A stretch of DNA of 64,000 nucleotides. Origin: Petrolisthes cinctipes (Eukaryota > Arthropoda > Malacostraca > Decapoda > Porcellanidae). A program made the translations under genes and the position numbers. This document shows, piece after piece, positions 52,921 to 64,000 of the stretch (its first letter is position 1; each line of letters starts with the position of its first letter). Where the stretch lies: assembly GCA_033782935.1 (NCBI GenBank), contig JAWQEG010000412.1, positions 1,291,501-1,355,500 of the forward strand, given 5' to 3'. The notes under the pieces were generated by a model. The model did no database searches and was not told the origin of the DNA. It worked only from the letters and a program-made list of their open reading frames with translations.

Positions 52921-54777
52921 ATGTACAGATCGCTTCTGGGACCAAAAATATCGAATTTTCGGGTGTTTTGAGCCTGAATTTGAGATATAAATGGGTACAA
53001 AAGATGCATGCACATATCGACTTTTGGGCACCTAAAATATCGATTTTGAGCATGTTTTGAGCCTATACTTTGAAAACATTCTAGCACTGAGTAGACATGT
53101 ACAGATCGCTTCTGGGACCCCAAAATATCGAATTTTCTGGTGTTTTGAGCCTGAATTTGAGATATAAACGAGTATAGACGATTCTAACACATATTGACTT
53201 TGGGCACCAATAATATCGATTTTCAGCATGTTTTGGGCCTGAATTTTGAAAATACTCTAACGCGGAGTAGGCATGTGCAGATCGCTTCTGGGACCCCAAA
53301 ATATCGAATTTTCGGGTGTTTAGGGCCAGAATTTGAGATATAAACGGGTACAGAAGATGGATGCACATATCGACTTTTGAGCACCTAAAAGATCGATTTT
53401 CAGTATGTTTTTGGCCTGTATTTTCAAAATACTCTAACACGGAGTAGGCATGTACAGATCGCTTCTGGGACCCCTAAATATCGAAGTTTCGGGTGTTTTG
53501 GGACTGAATTTGAGATATCGACTTTTTGGCACCTAAAATATTGATTTTTAGCATGTTTTTAGCCTATATTTTGAAAATATTCTAGCACTGAGTAGGCATG
53601 TACAGATCGCTTCTGGGACCCCAAAATATCGAATTTTCGGGTGTTTTGAGCTTGAATTTGAGATATAAACGAGTATAGAAGATTCATGCACATATCGACT
53701 TTTGGGCACCTAAAATATAGATTTTGAGCATGTTTTGAGCCTATATTTTGAAAACATTCTAGCACTGAGTAGGCATGTACAGATCGTTTCTGGGACCCAA
53801 AAATATCGAATTTGCGGGTGTTTAGGGCCAGAATTTGAGATATAAACGGGTACAGAAGATGCATGCACATATCGACTTTTGGGCACCTAAAGGATCGATT
53901 TTCAGTATGTTTTTGGCCTGTATTTTGAAAATACTCTAACACGGAGTAGGCATATACAGATCGCTTCTGGGACCCCTAAATATCGAATTTTAGGGTGTTT
54001 TGGGCCTTAATTTGAGATATCGACTTTTTGGCACCTAAAATATCGATTTTTAGCATGTTTTTAGCCTATATTTTGAAAATATTCTAGCACTGAGTAGGCA
54101 TGTACAGATTGCTTCTGAGACCCCAAAATATTGAATTTTCGGGTGTTTAGGGCCAGAATTTGAGATATAAACGGGTAATGAAGATGCATGCACATATCGA
54201 CTTTAGGGCACCTAAAAGATCGATTTTCAGTATGTTTTTGGCCTGTATTTTGAAAATACTCTAACACGGAGTAGGTATGTACAGATCGCTTCTGGGACAC
54301 CTAAATATCGAATTTTCGGGTGTTTTAGGACTGAATTTGAGATATCGACTTTTTGGCACCTAAAAGATCGATTTTTAGCATGATTTAAGAATATATTTTG
54401 AAAATATTCTAGCACTGAGTAGGCATGTACAGATCGCTTCTGGGACCCAAAAATATCGAATTTTCGGGTGTTTTGAGCCTGAATTTGAGATATAAACGTG
54501 TACAGAAGATGCATGCACATATCGACTTATGGGCACCTAAAATATCGATTTTGAGCATGTTTTGAGCCTATATTTTGAAAACATTCTAGCACTGAGTAGG
54601 CATGTACAGATCGCTTCTGGGACCATTAAATATTGAATTTTCGGGTGTTTTGAGCCTGAATTTGAGATATAAACGGGTACAGAAGATACATGTACATATT
54701 GACTTTGGGCATCTAAAATATCGATTTTCAGCATGTTTTGTGCATGTATTTTGAAAATACTCTAACACGGAGTAGGC
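52921..54777 (+). repeat. 1,857-bp HOR, copy 2
   Basis: Same 11 units as copy 1 with few differences. From ~53285 on, it is also the first part of a segment repeated about 4.1 kb downstream. Confidence 0.94.
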
Positions 54778-56400
54778 ATGTACAGATCGCTTCTGGGACA
54801 CCAAAATATCGAATTTTCGGGTGTTTTGAGCCTGAATTTGAGATATAAACGGTTAATGAAGATGCATGCACATATCGACTTTTGGGCACCTAAAACATCG
54901 ATTTTGAGCATGTTTTGGGTGATTTTGGCCTGAATTTTAGATACCGCCTTTACGCACCTAAAATATCGATTTTTAGCATGTTTTCAGCCTATATTTTGAA
55001 AATATTCTAGCACTGAGTAGGCATGTACAGATCGCTTCTGGGACCACAAAATATCGAATTTTCGGGTGTTTTGAGCCTGAATTTGAGATATAAACGAGTA
55101 CAGAAGATGCATGCACATATCGACTTTTGGGCACCTAAAATATCGATTTTAAGCATGTTTTGAGCCTATTTTTTGAAAATATTCTAGCACTGAGTAGGCA
55201 TGTACAGATCGCTTCTGGGACCCAAAAATATCGAATTTTCGGGTGTATTGAGCCTGAATTTGAGATATAAACGTATACAGAAGATGCATGCACATACCGA
55301 CTTATGGGCACCTCAAATATCGATTTTGAGCATGTTTTGAGCCTATATTTTGAAAACATTCTAGCACTGAGTAGGCATGTACAGATCGCTTCTGGGACCC
55401 CTAAATATTGAATTTTCGGGTGTTTAGAGCCTGAATTTGAGATATAAACGGGTACAGAAGATACATGCACATATTGACTGTGGGCATCTAAAATATCGAT
55501 TTTCAGCATGTTTTGGGCCTGTATTTTGAAAATACTCTAACACGGAGTAGGCATGTACAGATCGCTTCTGGGACCCCAAAATATCGAATTTTCGGGTGTT
55601 TTGAGCCTGATTTTGAGATATAAACGTGTACTGAAGATGCATGCACATATCGACTTTTGGGCACCTAAAATATCGATTTTGAGCATGTTTTGAGCCTATT
55701 TTTTGAAAACATTCTAGCACTGAGTAGGCATGTACAGATCGCTTCTGGGACCCCAAAATATCGAATTTTCGGGTGTTTTGGGCCTGAATATGAGATATCG
55801 CCTTTACGCACCTAAAATATCGATTTTTAGCATGTTTTGAGCCTATATTTTGAAAATATTCTAGCACTGAGTAGGCATGTACAGATCGCTTCTGGGACCC
55901 CAAAATATCGAATTTTTGGGTGTTTTGAGCCTGAATTTGAGATATAAACGAGTACAGAAGATGCATGCACATATCGACTTTTGGGCACCTAAAATATCGA
56001 TTTTGAGCATGTTTTGAGCCTATATTTTGAAAACATTCTAGCACTGAGTAGGCATGTACAGATCGCTTGTGGGACCCCAAAATATCGAATTTTCGGGTGT
56101 TTGAGCCTGAATTTGAGATATAAACGAGTATAAAAGATGCATACACATATTGACTTTGGGCACCAAAAATATCGATTTTCAGCATGTTTTAGTCCTGAAT
56201 TTTGAAAATACTCTAACACGGAGTAGGCATGTACAGATCGCTTCTGGGACCCCTAAATATCGAATTTACGGGTGTTTTAGGACTGAATTTGAGATATCGA
56301 CTTTTTGGCACCTAAATGATCGATTTTTAACATGTTTTTAGCCTAAATTTTGAAAATATTCTAGCACTGAGTAGGCATGTACAGATTGCTTCTGGGACCC
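53285..56400 (+). repeat. ~4.1-kb segmental duplication, copy 1
   Basis: Matches 57383 onward at +4,098 up to ~54945, then at +3,921 from the unit at 55200 (the 177-bp change is one long unit, 55023-55199, with no counterpart), then at ~+3,901 after the deletion near 60063. Shared rare markers are the 245-bp composite unit, GCATACACATA with CTTGTGGGACCCC near 56060, and CTAAATGATCG with TTTTTAACATG near 56320. The unit at 55553 does not match its counterpart. Confidence 0.85.
54778..55022 (+). repeat. 245-bp composite unit (long + short with 79 bp deleted), copy 1
   Basis: Box spacing is 245 bp where 177 + 147 = 324 is expected. GAGCATGTTTTGGGTGATTTTGGCCTGAATTTTAG joins the second half-unit of a long monomer to the middle of a short one near 54918, and the box between them is gone. 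Confidence 0.88.
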
Positions 56401-56692
56401 CAAAATATTGAATTTTCGGGTGTTTTGAGCCTGAATTTGAGATATAAACAGGTACAGAAGATGCATGCACATATCGACTTTTGGGCACCTAAAATATCGG
56501 TTTTGAGCATGTTTTGAGCCTATATTTTGAAAACATTCTAGCACTGAGTACAGATCGCATCTGGGACCCATAAATATCGAATTTTCGGGTGTTTTGGGCC
56601 TTAATTTGAGATATCACCTTTACGATCCTAAAATATCGATTTTTAGCATGTTTTGAGCCTATATTTTGAAAATATTCTAGCACTGAGTAGGC
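56377..56692 (+). repeat. Monomer pair with a lost GCATGTA box
   Basis: Box spacing is 316 bp over two units. At ~56550 the sequence reads GAGTACAGATCGC, where GAGTAGGCATGTACAGATCGC is usual. The 8 missing bases lie between two GTA motifs, so a slip between short repeats removed the box. Confidence 0.85.
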
Positions 56693-58875
56693 ATGTACAG
56701 ATTGCTTCTGGGACCCCAAAATATCGAATTTTCGGGTGTTTTGAGCCTGAATTTTAGATATAAACGAGTACAGAAGATGAATGCACATATCGACTTTTGG
56801 GCACCTAAAATATCGATTTTGAGCATGTTTTGAGCCTATATTTTGAAAACATTCTAGCACTGAGTAGGCATATACATATCGCTTCTGAGACCCCAAAATA
56901 TCGAATTTTCGGATGTTTTGAGCCTGAATTTGAGATATAAACGAGTATAGAAGATGCATACACATATTGACTTTGGGCACCAAAAATATCGATTTTCAGC
57001 ATGTTTTGGGCCTGAATTTTGAAAATACTCTAACACGGAGTAGGCATGTACAGATCGCTTCTGGGACCCCAAAATATTGAATTTTCGGGTGTTTAGGGCC
57101 AGAATTTGAGATATAAACGGGTACAGAAGATGCATGCACATATCGACTTTTGGGCACCTAAAAGATCGATTTTCAGTATGTTTTTGGCCTGAATTTTGAA
57201 AATACTCTAACACGGAGTAGGCATGTACAGATTGCTTTTGGGACCCCTAAATATCGATTTTACGGGTGTTTTGGGACTGAATTTGAGATATCGACTTTTT
57301 GGCACCTAAAAGATCGATTTTTAGCATGTTTTTAGCCTATATTTTGAAAATATTCTAGCACTGAGTAGGCATGTACAGATTGCTTCTGGGACCCCAAAAT
57401 ATCGAATTTTCGGGTGTTTAGGGCCAGAATTTGAGATATAAACGGGGACAGAAGATGGATGCACATATCGACTTTTGAGCACCTAAAAGATCGATTTTCA
57501 GTATGTTTTTGGCCTGTATTTTCAAAATACTCTAACACGGAGTAGGCATGTACAGATCGCTTCTGGGACCCCTAAATATCGAAGTTTCGGGTGTTTTGGG
57601 ACTGAATTTGAGATATCGACTTTTTGGCACCTAAAATATTGATTTTTAGCATGTTTTTAGCCTATATTTTGAAAATATTCTAGCACTGAGTAGGCATGTA
57701 CAGATCGCTTCTGGGACCCCAAAATATCGAATTTTCGGGTGTTTTGAGCTTGAATTTGAGATATAAACGAGTATAGAAGATTCATGCACATATCGACTTT
57801 TGGGCACCTAAAATATAGATTTTGAGCATGTTTTGAGCCTATATTTTGAAAACATTCTAGCACTGAGTAGGCATGTACAGATCGTTTCTGGGACCCAAAA
57901 ATATCGAATTTGCGGGTGTTTAGGGCCAGAATTTGAGATATAAACGGGTACAGAAGATGCATGCACATATCGACTTTTGGGCACCTAAAGGATCGATTTT
58001 CAGTATGTTTTTGGCCTGTATTTTGAAAATACTCTAACACGGAGTAGGCATATACAGATCGCTTCTGGGATCCCTAAATATCGAATTTTAGGGTGTTTTG
58101 GGCCTTAATTTGAGATATCGACTTTTTGGCACCTAAAATATCGATTTTTAGCATGTTTTTAGCCTATATTTTGAAAATATTCTAGCACTGAGTAGGCATG
58201 TACAGATTGCTTCTGAGACCCCAAAATATTGAATTTTCGGGTGTTTAGGGCCAGAATTTGAGATATAAACGGGTAATGAAGATGCATGCACATATCGACT
58301 TTAGGGCACCTAAAAGATCGATTTTCAGTATGTTTTTGGCCTGTATTTTGAAAATACTCTAACACGGAGTAGGTATGTACAGATCGCTTCTGGGACACCT
58401 AAATATCGAATTTTCGGGTGTTTTAGGACTGAATTTGAGATATCGGCTTTTTGGCACCTAAAAGATCGATTTTTAGCATGATTTTAGAATATATTTTGAA
58501 AATATTCTAGCACTGAGTAGGCATGTACAGATCGCTTCTGGGACCCAAAAATATCGAATTTTCGGGTGTTTTGAGCCTGAATTTGAGATATAAACGTGTA
58601 CAGAAGATGCATGCACATATCGACTTATGGGCACCTAAAATATCGATTTTGAGCATGTTTTGAGCCTATATTTTGAAAACATTCTAGCACTGAGTAGGCA
58701 TGTACAGATCGCTTCTGGGACCATTAAATATTGAATTTTCGGGTATTTTGAGCCTGAATTTGAGATTTAAACGGGTACAGAAGATACATGTACATATTGA
58801 CTTTGGGCATCTAAAATATCGATTTTCAGCATGTTTTGTGCATGTATTTTGAAAATACTCTAACACGGAGTAGGC

Positions 58876-59120
58876 ATGTACAGATCGCTTCTGGGACACC
58901 AAAATATCGAATTTTCGGGTGTTTTGAGCCTGAATTTGAGATATAAACGGTTAATGAAGATGCATGCACATATCGACTTTTGGGCACCTAAAACATCGAT
59001 TTTGAGCATGTTTTGGGTGATTTTGGCCTGAATTTTAGATATCGCCTTTACGCACCTAAAATATCGATTTTTAGCATGTTTTGAGCCTATATTTTGAAAA
59101 TATTCTAGCACTGAGTAGGC
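58876..59120 (+). repeat. 245-bp composite unit, copy 2
   Basis: Same junction (GTTTTGGGTGATTTTGGCC near 59016) as at 54918, 4,098 bp earlier. A shared deletion with identical ends shows descent of the two segments from one copy. Confidence 0.88.
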
Positions 59121-59974
59121 ATGTACAGATCGCTTCTGGGACCTAAAAATATCGAATTTTCGGGTGTTTTGAGCCTGAATTTGAGATATAAACGTGTACA
59201 GAAGATGCATGCACATACCGACTTATGGGCACCTAAAATATCGATTTTGAGAATGTTTTGAGCCTATATTTTGAAAACATTCTAGCACTGAGTAGGCATG
59301 TACAGATCGCTTCTGGGACCCCTAAATATTGAATTTTCGGGTGTTTTAAGCCTGAATTTGAGATATAAATGGGTACAGAAGATACATGCACATATTGACT
59401 GTGGGTATCTAAAATATCGATTTTTAGCATGTTTTTAGCCTATATTTTGAAAATATTCTAGCACTGAGTAGGCATGTACAGATTGCTTCTGGGACCCCTA
59501 AATATTGAATTTTTGGGTGTTTAGGGCCAGAATTTGAGATATAAACGGGTACAGAAGATGCATGCACATATCGACTTTTGGGCACCTAAAAGATCGATTT
59601 TCAGTATGTTTTTGGCCTGTATTTTGAAAATACTCTAACACGGAATAGGCATGTACAGATCGCTTCTGGGACCCCTAAATATCGAATTTTCGGGTGTTTT
59701 GGGCCTGAATTTGAGATATCGCCTTTGCGCACCTAAAATATCGATTTTTAGCATGTTTTGAGCCTATATTTTGAAAATATTCTAGCACTGAGTAGGCATG
59801 TACAGATCGCTTCTGGGACCCCAAAATATCGAATTTTTGGGTGTTTTGAGCCTGAATTTGAGATATAAACGAGTACAGAAGATGCATGCACATATCGACT
59901 TTTGGGCACCTAAAATATCGATTTTGAGCATGTATTGAGCCTATCTTTTGAAAACATTCTAGCACTGAGTAGGC

Positions 59975-60129
59975 ATGTACAGATCGCTTGTGGGACCCCA
60001 AAATATCGAATTTTCGGGTGTTTTGAGCCTGAATTTGAGATATAAACGAGTATAGAAGATGCACCAAAAATATCGAATTTCAGCATGTTTTGGGCCTGAA
60101 TTTTGAAAATACTCTAACACGGAGTAGGC
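59975..60129 (+). repeat. 155-bp monomer with a 21-bp deletion
   Basis: GAAGATGCACCAAAAATATCG at ~60058 replaces the usual stretch between GATGCA and GCACCAAAAATATCG. The loss lies between two GCA motifs. The counterpart unit at 56054 keeps the bases, so the loss followed the duplication. Confidence 0.85.
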
Positions 60130-60300
60130 ATGTACAGATCGCTTCTGGGACCCCTAAATATCGAATTTACGGGTGTTTTGGGACTGAATTTGAGATATCG
60201 ACTTTTTGGCACCTAAATGATCGATTTTTAACATGTTTTTAGCCTATATTTTGAAAATATTCTAGCACTGAGTAGGCATGTACAGATTGCTTCGGGGACC

Positions 60301-63300
60301 CCAAAATATCGAATTTTCGGGTGTTTTGAGCCTGAATTTGAGATATAAACGAGTATAGAAGATGCATACACATATTGACTTTGGGCACCAAAAATATCGA
60401 TTTTCAGCATGTTTTGGGCCTGAATTTTGAAAATACTCTAACACGGAGTAGGCATGTACATATCGCTTCTGGGACCCCTAAATATCGAATTTTCGGGTGT
60501 TTTGGGACTGAATTTGAGATATCGACTTTTTGGCAAATAAAATATCGATTTTTTAGCATGTTTTGGGCCTGTACTTTGAAAATACTCTAACACGGAGTAG
60601 GCATGTACAGATCGCTTCTGGGACCCCAAAATATCGAATTTTCGGGTGTTTTGAGCCTGAATTTGAGATATAAACGGGTACTGAAGATGCATGCACATAT
60701 CGACTTTTGGGCACCTAAAACATCGATTTTGAGCATGTTTTGAGCCTGTATTTTGAAAATACTCTAACACATAGTAGGCATGTACAGATCGCTTCTGAGA
60801 CCCCTAAATATCGAATTTTCGGGTGTTTTGGGACTGAATTTGAGATATCGACATTTTGGCACGTGAAAGATTGATTTTTAGCATGTTTTTAGCCTATATT
60901 TTGAAAATATTCTAGCACTGAGTAGGCATGTACAGATTGCTTATGGGACCCCAAAATATCGAATTTTCGGGTGTTTATGGCCAGAATTTGAGATATAAAC
61001 GGGTACAGAAGATGCATGCACATATCGACTTTTAACCACCTAAAAGATCGTATTTCAGTATGTTTTTGGCCTGTATTTTGAAAATACTCTAACACGGAGT
61101 AGGTATGTACAAATCGCTTGTTGGACCCCAAAATATCAAATTTTCGGGTGTTTTGAGCCTGAATTTGAGATATAAACGGGTACTGAAGAATCATGCACAT
61201 ATCGAATTTTTGGCACCTAAAACATCGATTTTGAGCATGTTTTGGGCCTGTATTTTGAAAATACTCTAACACGGAGTAGGCATGTACAGATCGCTTCTGG
61301 GACCCCAAAATATCGAATTTTCGGGTGTTTTGGGTCTGAATTTGAGATATCGCCTTTACGCACCTAAAATATCGATTTTTAGCATGTTTTTAGCCTATAT
61401 TTTGAAAATATTCTAGCACTGAGTAGGCATGTACAGATCGCTTCTGGGACCCCAAAATATCGAATTTTCGGGTGTTTTGAGCTTGAATTTGAGATATAAA
61501 CGAGTACAGATGATGCATGCACATATCGACTTTTGGGCACCTAAAATATCGATTTTGAGCATGTTTTGAGCGTATATTTTGAAAATATTCTAGCACTGGT
61601 TAGGCATGTACAGATCGCTTCTGGGACCCCAAAATATCGAATTTTCGGGTGTTTTGAGCTTGAATTTGAGATATAAACGAGTACAGAAGATGCATGCACA
61701 TATCGACTTTTGGGCACCTAAAATATCGATTTTGAGCATGTTTTGTGCGTATATTTTGAAAACATTCAAGCACTGAGTAGGCATGTACAGATGGCTTCTG
61801 GGACCCCAAAATATCGAATTTTCGGGTGTTTTGAGCTTGAATTTGAGATATAAACGAGTATAGAAGATGCATACACATATTAACTTTGGGCACCAAAAAT
61901 ATCGATTTTCAGCATGTTTTGGGCCTGAATTTTGAAAATACTCTAACACGGAGTAGGCATGTACAGATCGCTTCTGGGACCCCAAAATATCGAATTTTCG
62001 GGTGTTTAGGGCCAGAATTTGAGATATAAACGGGTACAGAAGATGCATGCACATATCGACTTTTGAGCACTTAAAAGATCGATTTTCAGCATGTTTTGGG
62101 CCTGAATTTTGAAAAAACTCTAACACGGAGTAGGCATGTACAGATCGCTTCTGGAACCCCTAAATATCGAATTTTCGGATGTTTTGGGACTGAATTTGAG
62201 ATATGGACTTTTTGGCACCTAAAAGATCGATTTTTAGCATGTTTTTAGCCTTTATTTTGAAAATATTCTAGCACTGAGTAGGCATGTACAGATTGCTTCT
62301 GGGACCCCAAAATATCGAATTTTCGGGTGTTTTGAGCCTGAATTTGAGATATAAACGACTACAGAAGATGCATGCACATATCGACTTTTGGGCATCTAAA
62401 ATATCGATTTTGAGCATGTTTTGAGCCTATATTTTGAAAACATTCTAGCACTGAGTAGGCATGTACATATCGCTTCTGGGACCCCAAAATATCGAATTTT
62501 CGGGTGTTTAGGGCCAGAATTTGAGATATAAACGAGTATAGAAGATGCATACACATATTGTCTTTGGGCACCAAAAATATCGATTTTAGCATGTTTTGGG
62601 CCTGAATTTTGAAAATACTCTAACACGGAGTAGGCATGTACAGATCGCTTCTGGGACCACTAAATATCGAATTTTCGGGTGTTTTGGGACTGAATTTGAG
62701 ATATAAACGGGTACAGAAGATACATGCACATATTGACTTTGGGCATCTAAAATATCGATTTTCAGCATGTTTTGGGCATGTATTTTTAAAATTCTCTTAC
62801 ACGGATTAGGCATGTACAGATCGCTTCTGGGACCCCAAAATATCGAATTTTCGGGTGTTTTGAACCTGAATTTGAGATATAAACGGGTACTGAAGATGCA
62901 TGCACATATCGACTTTTGGGCACCTAAAACATCGATTTTGAGCATGTTTTGGGCCTATATTTTGAAAACATTCTAGCACTGAGTAGGCATGTACAGATCG
63001 CTTCTGGGACCCCAAAATATCGAATTTTCGCTTGTTTTGAACCTGAATTTGAGATATAAACGAGTATAGAAGATGCAAACACATATTGACTTTGGGCACC
63101 AAAAATATCGATTTCCAGCATGTTTTGGGCCTGAATTTTGAAAATACTCTAACTTGGAGTAGGCATGTATAGATCGCTTCTGGGACCCCTAAATATCGAA
63201 TTTACGGGTGTTTTGGGACTGAATTTGAGATATTGACTTTTTGGCACCTAAAATATCGATTTTAGCATGTTTTTAGCCTATATTTTAAAAATATTCTAGC

Positions 63301-64000
63301 ACTGAGTAGGCATGTACAGATCGCTTCTGGGACACCAAAATTTCGAATTTTTGGGTTTTTTGAGCTTGAATTCAAAATATAAACGAGTACAGAAGATGCA
63401 TGCACATATCGACTTTTGGGCACCTAAAATATCGATTTTGAGCATGTTTTGAGCCTATATTTTGAAAACATTCTAGCACTGAGTAGGCATGTACATATCG
63501 CTTCTGGGACCCAAAAATATCGAATTTTCGGGTGTTTAGGGCCAGAAATTGAGATATAGACGGGTACAGAAGATGCATGCATATATTGACTTTTGGGCAC
63601 CTAAAAAATCGATTTTCAGTATGTTTTTGGCCTGTATTTTGTAAATACTCTAACACGGAGTAGGCATGTACAGATCGCTTTTGGGACCCCATAATATCGA
63701 ATTTTCGGGTGTTTTGGGCCTGAATTTGAGATATCGCCTTTACGCACCTAAAATATCGATTTTTAGCATGTTTTGAGCCTATATTTTGAAAATATTCTAG
63801 CACTGAGTAGTTATGTACAAATTGCTTCTGGGACCCCTAAATATCAAATTTTCGGGTGTTTTGGGCCTTAATTTGAGATATCGCCTTTACGCACCTAAAA
63901 TATCGATTTTTAGCATGCTTTTAGCCTATATTTTGAAAATATTCTAGCACTGAGTAGGCATGTACAGATTGCTTCTGGGACCCCAAAATATTGATTTTTC
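60301..64000 (+). repeat. Satellite, mixed monomer order to the window end
   Basis: Boxes at 60454, 60603, 60780, 60928, 61105, 61282, 61429, 61606, 61783, 61959, 62136, 62284, 62461, 62636, 62812, 62989, 63165, 63312, 63489, 63666, 63813 and 63960. Three similar long units in a row at 61429, 61606 and 61783 (GAGCTTGAATTTGAG form) suggest a local 177-bp amplification. The last two complete units (63666 and 63813) are short and adjacent. The array continues past the edge. Confidence 0.85.

Larger units (their letters stand above)
57383..60300 (+). repeat. ~4.1-kb segmental duplication, copy 2
   Basis: Copies 53285-56400 with the loss of one long unit and a 21-bp deletion near 60063. It repeats the 1,857-bp HOR monomers (AATTTGCGGGTG, GGGACCATTAAATATTG), so the HOR spread partly by this larger event. 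Confidence 0.85.
1..64000 (+). repeat. Continuous tandem satellite DNA array, two monomer lengths (147/148 and 176/177 bp)
   Basis: A GCATGTAC-type box, with small variants, recurs about 381 times from ~141 to ~63960, always on the + strand. Nearly every interval is 147/148 or 176/177 bp; the exceptions are small indels and two 245-bp composite units. Every unit shows the same order of blocks: box, CTTCTGGGACCCC, AAAATATCGAATTTT, GGGTGTTTTG, GAATTTGAGATAT, optional 29-bp block, a GGCACC-type motif, AAAATATCGATTTT, GCATGTTTT, then CTAGCACTGAGTAG or CTAACACGGAGTAG. No interval is large enough to hide a gene, tRNA or transposon. Centromeric or other heterochromatic satellite is the natural reading of so long a uniform array (inference). 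The satellite family is not one I recognise. Confidence 0.98.

Noticed and set aside
416..63803. More than 200 open reading frames of 60-294 codons, mostly on the minus strand
   Set aside because: All are translations of the satellite in several overlapping frames. They break wherever a 148- or 176-bp unit shifts the frame, have no unique sequence or recognisable domain, and change by whole monomers between copies.
1..64000. CRISPR-like array of regularly spaced repeats
   Set aside because: There are no unique spacers; the sequence between boxes is itself repeated. Unit lengths and total size fit satellite DNA, and no cas-like gene is present.
1..64000. Mobile element or retrotransposon remains
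   Set aside because: No terminal repeats, target-site duplications, primer-binding site, poly-A tail or reverse-transcriptase/integrase-like translation was seen, and the box spacing leaves no room for one.
1..64000. Telomeric, rDNA, tRNA or microsatellite tracts
   Set aside because: No TTTAGGG/TTAGGG-type runs, no rRNA-like sequence and no simple-repeat tract longer than about ten bases were seen.

Overview
The whole 64 kb window is one uninterrupted, head-to-tail satellite DNA array. I find no gene, RNA gene, transposon or unique sequence in it. I located a GCATGTAC-type box (allowing small variants) at the head of each repeat unit and walked it from base ~141 to ~63960. It recurs about 381 times, always on the same strand. 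Spacing is almost always 147/148 bp or 176/177 bp; in a few copies, small indels change it to 146, 149, 151, 155, 167, 175, 178, 179 or 245 bp. From total length I estimate roughly 265 long and 115 short units. The DNA is AT-rich by eye, and its CpG sites are the most variable positions. Such an array is typical of eukaryotic centromeric, pericentromeric or subtelomeric heterochromatin. I do not recognise the satellite family and cannot name the organism; a plant or animal nuclear chromosome both fit, a bacterium does not.

Monomer architecture. The long unit (177 bp) is an ancient tandem dimer of two related half-units of 88 and 89 bp, each starting with a GCATG(T/C)ACA box followed by an AAAATATCGA core. 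The short unit (147/148 bp) is the long unit minus a 29-bp block that spans the half-unit boundary and lies between two ATAT motifs. Short units therefore carry one box instead of two.

Layout. Long and short units are arranged in several higher-order repeats (HORs): 1,652 bp (10 units; ~3.3-6.6 kb), 1,151 bp (7 units; ~7.0-9.25 kb), 2,180 bp (13 units; ~12.7-17.1 kb), 501 bp (3 units; ~19.6-20.6 kb), 2,154 bp (13 units; ~21.3-25.6 kb), 7,448 bp (44 units; ~24.55-39.44 kb, with its own internal ~2.2/2.7 kb periodicity), 1,494 bp (9 units; ~46.1-49.1 kb), 1,857 bp (11 units; ~51.1-54.8 kb) and a ~4.1 kb duplication (~53.3-60.3 kb). Stretches between these blocks (0-3.3, 9.3-12.7, 17.1-21.3, 39.4-46.1, 49.1-51.1 and 60.3-64 kb) are the same satellite in mixed order and hold displaced pieces of neighbouring HORs. 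Where HOR boundaries can be placed they fall inside monomers, in stretches shared by different subtypes, leaving hybrid monomers. That is the expected trace of out-of-register unequal exchange.

The many open frames, mostly on the minus strand, are by-products of the repeat: 147 and 177 are multiples of three, so a frame without stops stays open through runs of such units. I annotate none as a gene. All comparisons and unit counts were made by eye from box positions; identity levels are approximate.
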